A stretch of DNA of 49,807 bases from assembly GCA_001941135.1 (NCBI GenBank), contig MSHL01000040.1, positions 1-49,807 on the forward strand, in the 5' to 3' direction. The notes below the pieces were generated by a model. It was not told the DNA's origin. It worked only from the letters and a program-made list of their open reading frames with translations, and ran no database searches. Source of the DNA: Ruminococcus sp. Zagget11. GTDB lineage: Bacteria; Bacillota; Clostridia; Oscillospirales; Ruminococcaceae. Below are positions 27,053 through 35,232 of this stretch, piece by piece (positions within the stretch are counted from its first letter, which is position 1; every line of letters starts with the position of its first letter). The translations under genes and the position numbers were made by a program.

Positions 27053-28492
27053 TCATTTATCTTTCCATGTGTAGGGGGAGAAAAGTGCAAGCATGGGGAA
27101 AAGCTCCAGTCTGCCCGCTATCATGTCAAAAATAAGAACAAGCTTGGAGAAGCCTGAGAAAAATCCGTAATTGGATGTGGGACCCACAAGCCCCAGACCG
27201 GGGCCTACATTGTTAAGAGTTGCCGATACTGCCGTGAAGTTGGTTATCAGGTCGTGATTGTCAAAGGATATCAATATGAACGAAATCATCATTATAAGCA
27301 TATAGCATACAAGAAATACATTTACCGACCTTACCGTTTCATGACTGACTACCCTGCCGTCTATCTTTATCTGATGTACCTGCTTGGGATGTACAAGCAA
27401 TCGCAGCTCCTTTGACATGGACTTAAACAGCAATATTATTCTCGACAGCTTTATTCCTCCGCAGGTGCTTCCCGCACATGCGCCTGTGAATAACAATATC
27501 ACTATGATTGAACGGGAAAGCTCAGGCCATTTGTTAAAATCCACCGTTGCAAAGCCCGTTGTGGTTACCAGTGACACTACCGTGAACGCCACATTCCGTA
27601 CGGCATCTTCCAAGGTTGCGAACATATCCGATACATTTACGGTGATAAGCGCTGTGACTGCCACCACAAGAAGTATATACACCCTAAGCTCCGTGCTTTT
27701 CATAGCTTCCTTGATTCTTTTGCTCAGAATAAGAAAATATATGCTGAAATTCACGCCGAACAGGAACATAAACACCGTTACAACCCACTGAATATAAGGG
27801 GAAAAGCTTTCAAAGCTGTTGTTTCTAAATCCAAATCCGCCCGTTCCTGCGGTGGAAAGCGCCGTGTTCAGCGATTCAAATACACTCATTCCCCCACAAA
27901 GTAAAAATACAAATTCCGCCAAGGTAAGTATAAAGTACATGGAATAAAGCAGCAATGCCGTTGCCTTTATCTTTGGTACAAACTTGCTCACAGAGGGACC
28001 GGGGCTTTCCGCTTTCATAATGTACATATTCTGCCCGCCCGAAAGGGGAACAAACGCCATTATAAACACAAGCACTCCCATTCCGCCGATCCAGTGGGTA
28101 AAGCTTCTCCACATAAGAATACAACGGGGCAGGCTCTCCACCTCGCTTAAAATACTCGCGCCTGTTGTGGTAAAGCCTGCCGCCGACTCAAAGACAGCGT
28201 CAATAAAGCTCGGTATTACCCCTGTGACATAAAAGGGAAGCGCGCCGAAAAGACTAAGCACTATCCAGCTAAGGGAAACGATTACCAAACCGTCACGGGA
28301 ATAGATCGCTTTCTTTGCAGGCTTTTTCAGGGTAAGGATAACTCCGAAAAACAGGCAGATAAGCAGGGAAAATACAAAGCCTATCCCCGCTCCCTCGGAA
28401 TAATAAAGCGCCGTAAAGGCGGGAACAGCCATGAAAAGTGCCTCAAAATTCAGTACCCACCCAAGTATATAAGCTATTATACGATAATTCAT
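27053..28492 (-). CDS. trkH: Potassium uptake channel subunit TrkH/KtrB
   Basis: 479 residues, about ten membrane helices in four M1-P-M2 repeats. The selectivity-filter glycines are in FTTTGAS, STAGTGGFGF, TTTGFAT and NNVGPGLG, all present. Forms the membrane pore through which K+ enters; gated by the cytoplasmic TrkA ring. ATG 28492 is 18 bp after the trkA stop, so the two form an operon in the order trkA-trkH. Whether it is Na+-dependent cannot be told. Confidence 0.95.
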   Translation of the reverse strand: MNYRIIAYILGWVLNFEALFMAVPAFTALYYSEGAGIGFVFSLLICLFFGVILTLKKPAKKAIYSRDGLVIVSLSWIVLSLFGALPFYVTGVIPSFIDAVFESAAGFTTTGASILSEVESLPRCILMWRSFTHWIGGMGVLVFIMAFVPLSGGQNMYIMKAESPGPSVSKFVPKIKATALLLYSMYFILTLAEFVFLLCGGMSVFESLNTALSTAGTGGFGFRNNSFESFSPYIQWVVTVFMFLFGVNFSIYFLILSKRIKEAMKSTELRVYILLVVAVTALITVNVSDMFATLEDAVRNVAFTVVSLVTTTGFATVDFNKWPELSRSIIVILLFTGACAGSTCGGIKLSRIILLFKSMSKELRLLVHPKQVHQIKIDGRVVSHETVRSVNVFLVCYMLIMMISFILISFDNHDLITNFTAVSATLNNVGPGLGLVGPTSNYGFFSGFSKLVLIFDMIAGRLELFPMLALFSPYTWKDK

Positions 28493-28510
28493 GCGGACAG
28501 CAACCCCCTA

Positions 28511-29866
28511 TCAGGCGAGAATATCACAGACATCGTGCAGACCCTTTTGCATTGTAACTATAACTACGGAATCTCCTACCTGTATGGTGTCGTGACCTCT
28601 CGGGATAATTACCTTGCCGCCCCTGATTATTCCCGCAATAAGCAGATTTTTTTTCAGCTTCAGCTCAAAAAGGGGTGTGTCGGTTATCTCGGACTTCTCC
28701 TTGACTATAAATTCCGACGCTTCAACGCTGCCCTTTATTACGCTGTACAATGTTTCAACATTACTGCCGATTGTGTTCTTCATCGCCCTTACGTAACGGA
28801 CGATATACTCGGCGGTAATATGCTTGGGATAAATGATTGCATCCAAATCCAGCTTGTGTATAACGTCGTCAAAATCTATTCGGTTAATCTTGGTAATAAG
28901 CTTGCAGTCGGACTTGCTCTTTGCAAAAAGGGTAAGGAGAATATTCTCCTCATCTAAGTTTGTAAGGGCGACAAAGGAATCGGTATTTTCCAGACCCTCC
29001 TCAAGAAGAGTAGACTGCTCGGAGGCATCGGCGCATATAACCGTAGCCCCCGGAACCATACCGCAAAACTCGGTACACCGTGCGGGATCCTTTTCAATAA
29101 TCTTTACGTCAATTCCCGACTTTAGCAATATCTGCGAAAGATAATAAGCGATATCCCCCGCTCCCACTATCATAGTGTTCTTTACACGGTGCGTCTTGTA
29201 GCGAATTTCCGAAAAAAACTTATATGCGTTCTTTGGAGATGCGACAACCGAAATGACATCCTTTTTCATAAAGGTTGTATCACCGTTTGCTATAATAGCT
29301 TCCCCATCGCGTTCAATGGTACAGATAAGCACATCGCAATGAAGCTCCGTTGAAATTTCTTTTACGGAGTATTTCAGCAGCGGGCTGTCATCGGGTATGT
29401 GGAACTTCATAAGGTCTATTTTACCCTTGGCGAAGGAGTCTATCGTTATTGCAGAGGGAAAGCGCAAAATCCTTGCTATTTCCGCAGCTGCCGCAAATTC
29501 GGGATTTATGACCATAGCAAGCCCCAGCTCCTCGCGGAAAAAGGATGCTTCGCCGTTGTATTCGGGGGATCTTACACGGGCTATAGTCTGACAATTTCCC
29601 GCCTTTCTCGCAATAAGGCAGCAAAGAAGATTAAGCTCGTCCGACCCTGTCACCGCAATAAGCAAATCGGCTCTTTCGATACCCGCCTGCTGCTGTACGG
29701 AGTGAGTAGCGCCGTTTCCCGTGATACCCATAATATCACAGGACTCGGAAATGTCCCTAACCATATCCGGGTCTGTATCAATCACCGTAACATTGTTATC
29801 ATCGTCATTAAGCTGCTCCGCAATGGTTCTTCCGACCTTGCCGCACCCTACAACTATTATTTCCAT
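28511..29866 (-). CDS. trkA: Potassium uptake regulatory subunit TrkA
   Basis: 451 residues from ATG 29866 (MEIIVVGCGKVGRTIAEQL); the longer frame from 29974 has no family similarity before that point. Two RCK units in tandem: NAD-binding GCGKVGRTIA with acidic DTDPD at the end of strand 2, then a C-terminal TrkA-C subdomain, then a second Rossmann unit (MIVGAGDIAYYLSQILL, IIEKDP) with its own TrkA-C. Peripheral ring that gates TrkH in response to nucleotides. Transcribed from 30060-30088 with a leader of about 187 nt, long enough to hold control elements. Confidence 0.95.
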   Translation of the reverse strand: MEIIVVGCGKVGRTIAEQLNDDDNNVTVIDTDPDMVRDISESCDIMGITGNGATHSVQQQAGIERADLLIAVTGSDELNLLCCLIARKAGNCQTIARVRSPEYNGEASFFREELGLAMVINPEFAAAAEIARILRFPSAITIDSFAKGKIDLMKFHIPDDSPLLKYSVKEISTELHCDVLICTIERDGEAIIANGDTTFMKKDVISVVASPKNAYKFFSEIRYKTHRVKNTMIVGAGDIAYYLSQILLKSGIDVKIIEKDPARCTEFCGMVPGATVICADASEQSTLLEEGLENTDSFVALTNLDEENILLTLFAKSKSDCKLITKINRIDFDDVIHKLDLDAIIYPKHITAEYIVRYVRAMKNTIGSNVETLYSVIKGSVEASEFIVKEKSEITDTPLFELKLKKNLLIAGIIRGGKVIIPRGHDTIQVGDSVVIVTMQKGLHDVCDILA

Positions 29867-30059
29867 ATATATTTCTCTTTTCTCCCGACGACATAAGGAA
29901 ACGCCGACGGGCAGCCTTTTCCGCATCCTCTCGGTAACGTATTTTCGGGGGAAGTGGAAAAGTGCGTATTGCATTTAGATATTATTTAATTTCCTTGGTT
30001 TGTCAACCGACAGTCGGCACAGGGAACACGGATTCAGTGACGCCCATGTTTCCACCACC

Positions 30060-30088
30060 ATTATATCACTTAATCTATCCGTTGTCAA
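30060..30088 (-). promoter_or_regulatory. Consensus promoter of trkA-trkH
   Basis: TTGACA (30083-30088), 17 bp, TATAAT (30060-30065) on the minus strand. Confidence 0.85.
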
Positions 30089-30194
30089 TATCACGAAAAT
30101 TACTTTAGCAGATGATTTTTACGGCAACAGTCTGTGGGCATATACTACTTTTTGTAATTGTCACAGGCAGCTTCAAGTGCAGTGAAATTACAAT

Positions 30195-30229
30195 AAATAA
30201 AAAAGAGGAGGAACCTCAGTCCCTCCTCT
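30195..30229 (-). terminator. Terminator of the candidate small RNA (and of read-through from the GH3 operon)
   Basis: On the minus strand, a 10-bp stem from AGAGGAGGGA to UUCCUCCUCU with 6-nt loop, followed by six T and a T-rich tail. Confidence 0.88.
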
Positions 30230-30314
30230 AAATCTATACAGTCCCGCACTCGGTATATAGGTGGCGGAACACCTGCTTTAAGTTCTTTGAGGTCTTATAA
30301 TATCCTATTCCTCA
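30195..30314 (-). ncRNA. Candidate stand-alone small structured RNA, about 120 nt, unidentified
   Basis: Bounded by its own promoter (TTGAAT 30344-30349, 17 bp, TATAAT 30321-30326) and a strong terminator on the same strand. There is no ribosome binding site with a usable frame inside. Two mutually exclusive pairings are visible: AGGUG/CACCU, and GUUCCGC/GCGGGAC. The 5' GAGGAA could also pair with UUCCUC of the terminator, a switch-like arrangement. I compared it from memory with 6S, SRP RNA, T-box and several riboswitch consensus motifs and found no match. Because trkA has its own promoter downstream, this is not simply its leader. Confidence 0.5.
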
Positions 30315-30320
30315 TATAGT

Positions 30321-30349
30321 ATTATAGTTAATCTGCACTGAAAATTCAA
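30321..30349 (-). promoter_or_regulatory. Promoter of the candidate small RNA
   Basis: TTGAAT (30344-30349), 17 bp, TATAAT (30321-30326) on the minus strand, 55 bp after the GH3 stop codon. Confidence 0.65.
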
Positions 30350-30403
30350 TGATTTTCAAGAAAAAATATTGTATTCTTTCTGTGAACAGCCGTCATATTA
30401 TCC

Positions 30404-32515
30404 TTAAAAAGTAAAGCTCATCTCAATCGGTGCTTTTCCCATAAGAGCCGCACTTCTTTTGTCGGGCTGGCTTTCCCCTATATAAACGGTGTAATTGCCC
30501 TTATTTACCTTGAAAACACCCTCGCTGTCCGCCAAAGCAAAGGCGTTCGGGAGTAATTTTATTTGTGCCGATACTGTTTCTCCTGCCCCTGCAAAAGCCT
30601 TTGTAAAGTCCTTTAACTGGTAACCGGGGATATGCTCCCCCTCGCCGCAGAATTTCACATAGGCTTCAATAACACATTCTCCGTCCATTGCTCCTGTATT
30701 TTTCAGGGTAATGTTTATCTCGACCCCATCTTCTCCTAAGACCTCGCTTGATGCTTTTACCTCGATAATATCAAAGGATGTGTATGAAAGTCCATAGCCA
30801 AAGGGGTAAAGAGCCTCATGCTCCGAATAACGGTACGTTCTCCCCGTCATGGAGTAATCGGTAAAATCGGGAAGCTCCTCCTCCGTACGGGGAAATGTTA
30901 CGGGCAGCTTTCCCGAGGGGGAATATTCACCGAAAAGCAGCTGTGCAATCGCCTTTCCGCCCATTGCTCCGGGATAGAAGCTTTGAATAATGGCATCGGC
31001 GTTTTCATCCGCATACCCTATGGAGAGCGCACTGCCCGAAATAATAATCGCTATAACAGGCTTTCCGCTTTCGCAAACGGTGCGCAGAAGATTTTCCTGC
31101 AATCCCGGCAGATTAAGGGACGGCTTATCGCCAGAAGCATAGGAATTACCGGTATCACCCTGCTCACCCTCAAGGGTGCTGTCAAGTCCGAGAACCGTTA
31201 TGACCACATCGCTCGCTTCACATATAGCCTTAACCTCGGAAATCCTGTCATCAGGCTCTGCCAGCTGCTCCACTCTGTCCTTATAAAGGTCACAGCCTTG
31301 GGAATAGAGTATGCGCACGCTGTCCCCCAAATACTCCCAAAGTCCCTCTAAAACGGTTATATACCTTGACGATGTGCCGCAGTAATTGCCCGAGAGGGCG
31401 GCTCTGCTGTCGGCATTGGGTCCTATAACGCCTATAGCGGTAAGTTTTTCCTTGTTAAGAGGGAGAATACCGTTATTTTTAAGCAGTACAAGGCTGCTTT
31501 TGGTGGCTTTCAGATTAAGCTCCCGCATATGTTCGCTGTCGGTTATTTCATAGGGAATATTGTCGTAACCGCTTGTAAAATCGCCGATTATCCCCAGTCT
31601 TGCACGGGTTGTAAGTAGGTTTGTAACAGCACGATCAATGGCCGATTCCTCCACAAGTCCCTCCTCCACAGCTTGGGTAAGATAGGCAAAGGCTGATCCG
31701 CAATTAAGGTCACAGCCGCTGTTTACCGCCAGTGAAGCTGACTCTGCCATATTACCGGTAGCCTTATGGTTCTCGTGAAAATCCCTTACCGCCCAACAGT
31801 CGGAAACCACATAGCCATCAAATCCCCATTCCTCACGGAGAATATGGGTAAGCAGATCCTCATTTCCGCAGCAGGGCTTGCCGTTCAGGGCGTTATATGC
31901 GCCCATGACCGATTCAACCTTAGCCTCTTTCACCAATGCTTTAAAGGCAGGCAAATATGTTTCCGCCAGATCCTGTGGGGAAACCTCGGCGTTAAAACCG
32001 TGCCGCAGGGCTTCCGGACCGGAATGAACCGCAAAATGCTTGGCGCAGGCGGCTGTCTTAATCGAACCGTCCTCCTGCCTGTTCTGAAGTCCCCTTACAT
32101 AGGCACAGCCCATGCGGGAAGTAAGATACGGGTCTTCGCCGTAGGTTTCGTGACCCCGCCCCCAGCGAGGATCACGGAAGATATTCACATTGGGTGCCCA
32201 GAGGGTAAGTCCCTTGTATATATCGCTGTCGCCGAAACGCTGCCCGGCATTGAATTTGGCGCGTGCCTCCGTGGAAACCGCAGCGGCAATCTCCCCTACA
32301 AGTCCCTCATCAAAGGTTGCCGCAAGGGCAATGGCTTGGGGAAAAACAGTAGCAGTGCCTGCCCGTGCCACACCGTGGAGAGCCTCATTCCACCAATTAT
32401 AGGCAGATATTCCCAATCTGTCGATAGCAGGTGATGAATGGAGCATTTGTGATATTTTTTGATCAAGGGTCATCTGTGAAACAAGCTCTTTTGCATATTC
32501 ACGATATTTATCCAT
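30404..32515 (-). CDS. Glycoside hydrolase family 3, beta-xylosidase/beta-glucosidase type
   Basis: 703 residues from ATG 32515. GH3 N-terminal barrel: YNWWNEALHGVARAG, FPQAIALAATFDEGL, WAPNVNIFRDPRWGRGHETYGEDPYL, AKHFAVHSGPE, and the nucleophile Asp in YVVSDCWAVRDF; then the alpha/beta sandwich (VIGPNAD, LGLDSTLEGEQGD) and a C-terminal fibronectin-III-like domain with GYGLSYTSF. The YNWWNEALHGVARAG version is typical of xylosidases. No signal peptide, so it should split imported oligosaccharides in the cytoplasm. It starts 10 bp after the U32-like gene in one transcript; no good ribosome binding site is visible, suggesting coupling. Confidence 0.93.
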   Translation of the reverse strand: MDKYREYAKELVSQMTLDQKISQMLHSSPAIDRLGISAYNWWNEALHGVARAGTATVFPQAIALAATFDEGLVGEIAAAVSTEARAKFNAGQRFGDSDIYKGLTLWAPNVNIFRDPRWGRGHETYGEDPYLTSRMGCAYVRGLQNRQEDGSIKTAACAKHFAVHSGPEALRHGFNAEVSPQDLAETYLPAFKALVKEAKVESVMGAYNALNGKPCCGNEDLLTHILREEWGFDGYVVSDCWAVRDFHENHKATGNMAESASLAVNSGCDLNCGSAFAYLTQAVEEGLVEESAIDRAVTNLLTTRARLGIIGDFTSGYDNIPYEITDSEHMRELNLKATKSSLVLLKNNGILPLNKEKLTAIGVIGPNADSRAALSGNYCGTSSRYITVLEGLWEYLGDSVRILYSQGCDLYKDRVEQLAEPDDRISEVKAICEASDVVITVLGLDSTLEGEQGDTGNSYASGDKPSLNLPGLQENLLRTVCESGKPVIAIIISGSALSIGYADENADAIIQSFYPGAMGGKAIAQLLFGEYSPSGKLPVTFPRTEEELPDFTDYSMTGRTYRYSEHEALYPFGYGLSYTSFDIIEVKASSEVLGEDGVEINITLKNTGAMDGECVIEAYVKFCGEGEHIPGYQLKDFTKAFAGAGETVSAQIKLLPNAFALADSEGVFKVNKGNYTVYIGESQPDKRSAALMGKAPIEMSFTF

Positions 32516-32525
32516 ATTCGATTTT

Positions 32526-33458
32526 CTATCTTCTCCTCGGTGGATTATATGCCTTGAGTGCAAGCTCAAGACGTGTAATATCCCTGTATTCCGGCTTTGC
32601 CATATAGTAAACATAGCTTTCTATAACGTTGTGGGCATCTATGGTTCTACCCTCAATCTTGAACTGCTCAAATCCGTGAGGAACATACCAGTCCCACAGC
32701 TTCTCCGAGGTAATGTGTGTGGAGAATTTAGTGGTTTCATAGAAATTAAGAGCCGGTGCTTCACAGGGGAAAGGCTTTTCGGGAATAACGCTCATTCCCA
32801 CATTTCCTCCCATGCCATTGAAGGCATTGAATGTGCCACGGCGCAGCTGCTGATCGCCCAGATAACGGTAATGGTCACCGCGCCTTTTACAGTTGGGGAA
32901 GCAGTAGGGACAAACCAAAATCTCTATGCGCTCCTTATCGGGGAGAGTTTCCAGCGCTTCAAAGTTATTATTCCAGTTATAATCAAGAACAACAAGGCTG
33001 TAGGGCTTCTGCATCTCGTCCAGCAGCTTGTCCATCTCGCGAATTTCCTTGCAGGTGGATGATGTTATCTTGTAATTCGGATGAGTTTTGCGAATATAAT
33101 CCTCAAGTATGGGACTGTTTACAATAACCTCGTTAAGACCATTGTCGGCAAGCTCCAGCAAACGATTACAGAACTTGTCGTTCAAATGCTCCTCGGTTAT
33201 CCAAGGGTTGGTAAAGGTGAAACGGCACGGCACTCCGCGGGAATTAAATTCCTCCAATATGTCAGCAGCCAGCTTCTCGTCACAAAAGCCGTTTACGTTT
33301 CTTCCTCCGTTCCAAATAGCGGGAGGGAATGTGCCATACACGGAAGCTACGCCCACGCCATCGTAAAAGCGTTCGGGATGCTCCTTTATCATATCGATTA
33401 AAGCGAGATTCAGGTATCTGTGAATCCAAAAATCGGGCAGATGAAATACTGCTTTCAA
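32526..33458 (-). CDS. U32-peptidase-like TIM-barrel protein, function unknown
   Basis: 310 residues from TTG 33458, 9 nt after AAGGAG (a TTG at 33467 directly abuts the site). The block YKITSSTCKEI, VVLDYNWNNNFEALETLP and EILVCPYCFPNCKRRGDHYR resembles the later part of the U32/collagenase-like barrel, including a clustered pair of cysteines before an R-x-x-H, but the full U32 signature is not present. Protease activity is therefore not claimed. Cotranscribed with a GH3 glycosidase, hinting at use on glycan or glycopeptide breakdown products, which is inference. Its leader contains a 127-bp dispersed repeat. Confidence 0.55.
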   Translation of the reverse strand: MKAVFHLPDFWIHRYLNLALIDMIKEHPERFYDGVGVASVYGTFPPAIWNGGRNVNGFCDEKLAADILEEFNSRGVPCRFTFTNPWITEEHLNDKFCNRLLELADNGLNEVIVNSPILEDYIRKTHPNYKITSSTCKEIREMDKLLDEMQKPYSLVVLDYNWNNNFEALETLPDKERIEILVCPYCFPNCKRRGDHYRYLGDQQLRRGTFNAFNGMGGNVGMSVIPEKPFPCEAPALNFYETTKFSTHITSEKLWDWYVPHGFEQFKIEGRTIDAHNVIESYVYYMAKPEYRDITRLELALKAYNPPRRR

Positions 33459-33473
33459 TAAAAACAACTCCTT

Positions 33474-33600
33474 ATATTGAAAATGGAGAATAGAAGATAG
33501 ATATTGGAAAAGTAAACCGCAGCCTTATTGTTAAATTGGCTCCGTACAGCAAACGGGCAATAATCTGTTTCCCGTTCTCAAATTTCTATCCTTTCAATAT
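33474..33600. repeat. Repeat A element with 9-bp terminal inverted repeats
   Basis: 127 bp bounded by ATATTGAAA (33474-33482) and TTTCAATAT (33592-33600), with further inner symmetry (GGAGAATAGAAGATAG near one end, CGTTCTCAAATTTCTATC near the other). Lies wholly in the leader of the U32-like gene. Related sequences occur at 39332-39423, 42079-42150, 44566-44632 and 45752-45860. Confidence 0.65.
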
Positions 33601-33627
33601 GATAACATCATTTTTCCCCCTTGTCAA
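33599..33627 (-). promoter_or_regulatory. Promoter of the U32-like/GH3 operon
   Basis: TTGACA (33622-33627), 17 bp, TATCAT (33599-33604) on the minus strand. Confidence 0.78.
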
Positions 33628-33645
33628 GTCTATATTTACTATCTC

Positions 33646-33674
33646 TTGACTTTTTGAGGATTTTGTGATATATT
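33646..33674 (+). promoter_or_regulatory. Promoter of the cytidylate-kinase-like gene
   Basis: TTGACT (33646-33651), 17 bp, TATATT (33669-33674). Transcription from here runs through the 70-bp tandem array before reaching the gene. Confidence 0.65.
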
Positions 33675-33690
33675 GGAGAATGTAAGAATG

Positions 33691-33960
33691 AGATTGGAAA
33701 ACGAAGCCGATTACCTTTTCATTCCCTATCATCTATTCTCAAATCTCCATGCAGGATTGATATTGGAAAATGAAAGCAATTCCTTTCTCCATTCTCTATC
33801 ATCTATTCTCAAATCTCCATGCAGGATTGATGTTGGAAAATGAAAGCAATTCCTTTCTCCATTCCCTATCATCTATTCTCAAATTTCCATGCAGAATTGA
33901 TGTTGGAAAATGGAAGCAATTTTTTCTCCATTCTCTATCATCTATTCTCAAATCTCCAAA
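33691..33960. repeat. Tandem array of four approximately 70-bp units
   Basis: Units begin at about 33691, 33761, 33831 and 33901. Units 2 and 3 are nearly identical; unit 1 is more diverged and unit 4 is cut short by the gene's ribosome binding site. Each carries ATTGGAAAATG and ATCATCTATTCTCAAAT. The period is not a multiple of three and there are no unique spacers. Confidence 0.88.
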
Positions 33961-33977
33961 AAGGTGGTCTTTTTCTT

Positions 33978-34595
33978 ATGAATAAAACAAGGATAATTAC
34001 AATAGGAAGACGTTTCGGAAGCGGCGGGCGTGAAATCGGACGCTGTGTGGCTCAGAAATTAGGTATAGGCTTTTATGACAAGGAAATTATTACCGAGGCA
34101 GCCAAAAAAAGCGGTCTGTGCGATAAATTTGTGGAATCCATTGACGAACGTCCCACGGGAAGTCTGCTTTACTCCCTTGTTATGAACGCACAGAACGGCG
34201 GATTTGCCGCAGGAAAGCCCATAGAGCTTATAGCATATGAAGCGCAGATAGATGCCGTAAGAGATGCTGCCGCTAACGGTCCTTGTGTAATAGTCGGACG
34301 TGCGGCGGATTATATACTTAAGGATAACTATGACATAATGAGCGTATTTATAACAGCACCGCTCCCCTACCGCACAAGGGTTATCATGGACAGATACAGC
34401 CTAAGTGAAAAGGAAGCGCTGGCAAAGGTAAATCGCCTTGACAAGGCAAGAGCCTCCTACTATAACTATCACACCGAATCCAAGTGGGGCAGTGCGGACA
34501 GCTTTAACATCTGCCTTAACAGCGAACCTATATCCAAGGAAACAGCCGCTGACTTGATTATTGCATACGCTAACGGAGTAATCTGCGGTGAGTGA
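33978..34595 (+). CDS. Cytidylate kinase-like family protein (PF13189)
   Basis: 205 residues from ATG 33978, 10 nt after AAGGTGG; in-frame upstream codons lie in the repeat array and are rejected. P-loop-like IGRRFGSGGREIGRCVAQKLG (residues 9-29), YDKEIITEAAKKSG, then VIVGRAADYIL and the LID-type segment RYSLSEKEALAKVNRLDKARASYYNYHT. The family resembles CMP/dCMP kinase but many members have no known substrate. Cytoplasmic. Monocistronic, with a strong terminator downstream. Confidence 0.88.
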   Translation: MNKTRIITIGRRFGSGGREIGRCVAQKLGIGFYDKEIITEAAKKSGLCDKFVESIDERPTGSLLYSLVMNAQNGGFAAGKPIELIAYEAQIDAVRDAAANGPCVIVGRAADYILKDNYDIMSVFITAPLPYRTRVIMDRYSLSEKEALAKVNRLDKARASYYNYHTESKWGSADSFNICLNSEPISKETAADLIIAYANGVICGE

Positions 34596-34666
34596 CCGAC
34601 CTTTGCGGAAAAGCGACATCTGTTACACTCGTTCAAAGAGCCTGCACCTCTTTTTACGGCAGAAAT

Positions 34667-34712
34667 AAAAGGGTGATAATCGACAGTAATTTATCGGTTA
34701 TCACCCTTTTTA
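34667..34712 (+). terminator. Terminator after the cytidylate-kinase-like gene
   Basis: Stem AAGGGTGATAA/TTATCACCCTT with inner CGA/TCG pairing and a T-run; A-rich on the other side, so it may also serve mscL. Confidence 0.88.
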
Positions 34713-34757
34713 TAACTTATGTATAAAGCTTCATAGGACTTAACGGAAAATTACCGA

Positions 34758-35201
34758 TTACTTATTCTCTGCAAGCAAATCTCTGATTTCCGTGAGAAGC
34801 TTTTCCTCCGCCGTAGGCTCTGGTACAGGTGCGGGTGCGGGCTCTTCGGGCTTTTCCTCTTTCTCGCGGTTCAGCTTGTTTATTGCCTTTACAAGCGCAA
34901 ATATGCACAACGCCACTACAAAGAAGTTTATCAATGTATTGATAAATACTCCGTAATTTATGGTGACCGCTGCCACATCGTTAGCTACATCGGCTTCCTT
35001 TAGGGTGATTACCAAGTCGCTGAAATCAACATTACCGATAATCAATCCCACTCCGGGCATTACTATGTCGTTTACCAATGAGTTTACGATAGGGGTGAAC
35101 GCTCCGCCCATGATAACGCCCACAGCCATATCGATTACATTTCCTCTTGCGATAAATTCCTTAAATTCCGCAACAATACCTTTCTTCTTTTCATCAGCCA
35201 T
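34758..35201 (-). CDS. mscL: Large-conductance mechanosensitive channel
   Basis: 147 residues from ATG 35201, AAAGGAAG upstream (the in-frame start at 35219 precedes that site). N-terminal [31 protein letters not shown] is the pore-lining first helix; the second helix is [17 protein letters not shown]; then a Pro/Glu-rich linker and the C-terminal helix [16 protein letters not shown]. Opens at high membrane tension to release solutes on osmotic downshock. Follows the 1010-residue pseudo-ATPase gene by 31 bp. Confidence 0.96.
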   Translation of the reverse strand: MADEKKKGIVAEFKEFIARGNVIDMAVGVIMGGAFTPIVNSLVNDIVMPGVGLIIGNVDFSDLVITLKEADVANDVAAVTINYGVFINTLINFFVVALCIFALVKAINKLNREKEEKPEEPAPAPVPEPTAEEKLLTEIRDLLAENK

Positions 35202-35232
35202 AATTATTCTTCCTTTCATTTATTTTTAAGCA

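Larger units (their letters stand above)
29867..30403. other. Intergenic region: trkA leader, trkA promoter and a likely small RNA gene
   Basis: 537 bp with no protein gene. It holds the trkA leader (29867-30053), the trkA promoter (30060-30088), the terminator (30195-30229), body and promoter (30321-30349) of a candidate small RNA, and about 50 bp after the GH3 stop in which I see nothing definite. Confidence 0.7.
33459..33977. other. Divergent intergenic region built largely of repeats
   Basis: 519 bp without a gene: repeat A element with inverted ends (33474-33600), two back-to-back promoters (33599-33651 on opposite strands, 33646-33674), then a tandem 70-bp array (33691-33960) that becomes the leader of the cytidylate-kinase-like gene. 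Confidence 0.8.

Noticed and set aside
29867-30053. c-di-AMP (ydaO) riboswitch in the trkA leader
   Set aside because: I could not find the conserved internal segments of that class; the expectation came only from gene context.
30195-30314. Identification of the small RNA as 6S RNA or SRP RNA
   Set aside because: It is too short for 6S and lacks the closing stem with central bubble; the conserved SRP helix 8 tetraloop and bulge sequences are absent.
33691-33960. Possible CRISPR array
   Set aside because: The units are contiguous 70-bp repeats with no unique spacers and no cas genes nearby.
33770-33985. Plus-strand reading frame made of repeated segments such as LYHLFSNLHAG and HSLSSILK
   Set aside because: It is the 70-bp tandem array read as protein; the period is not a multiple of three and the real gene starts at 33978.
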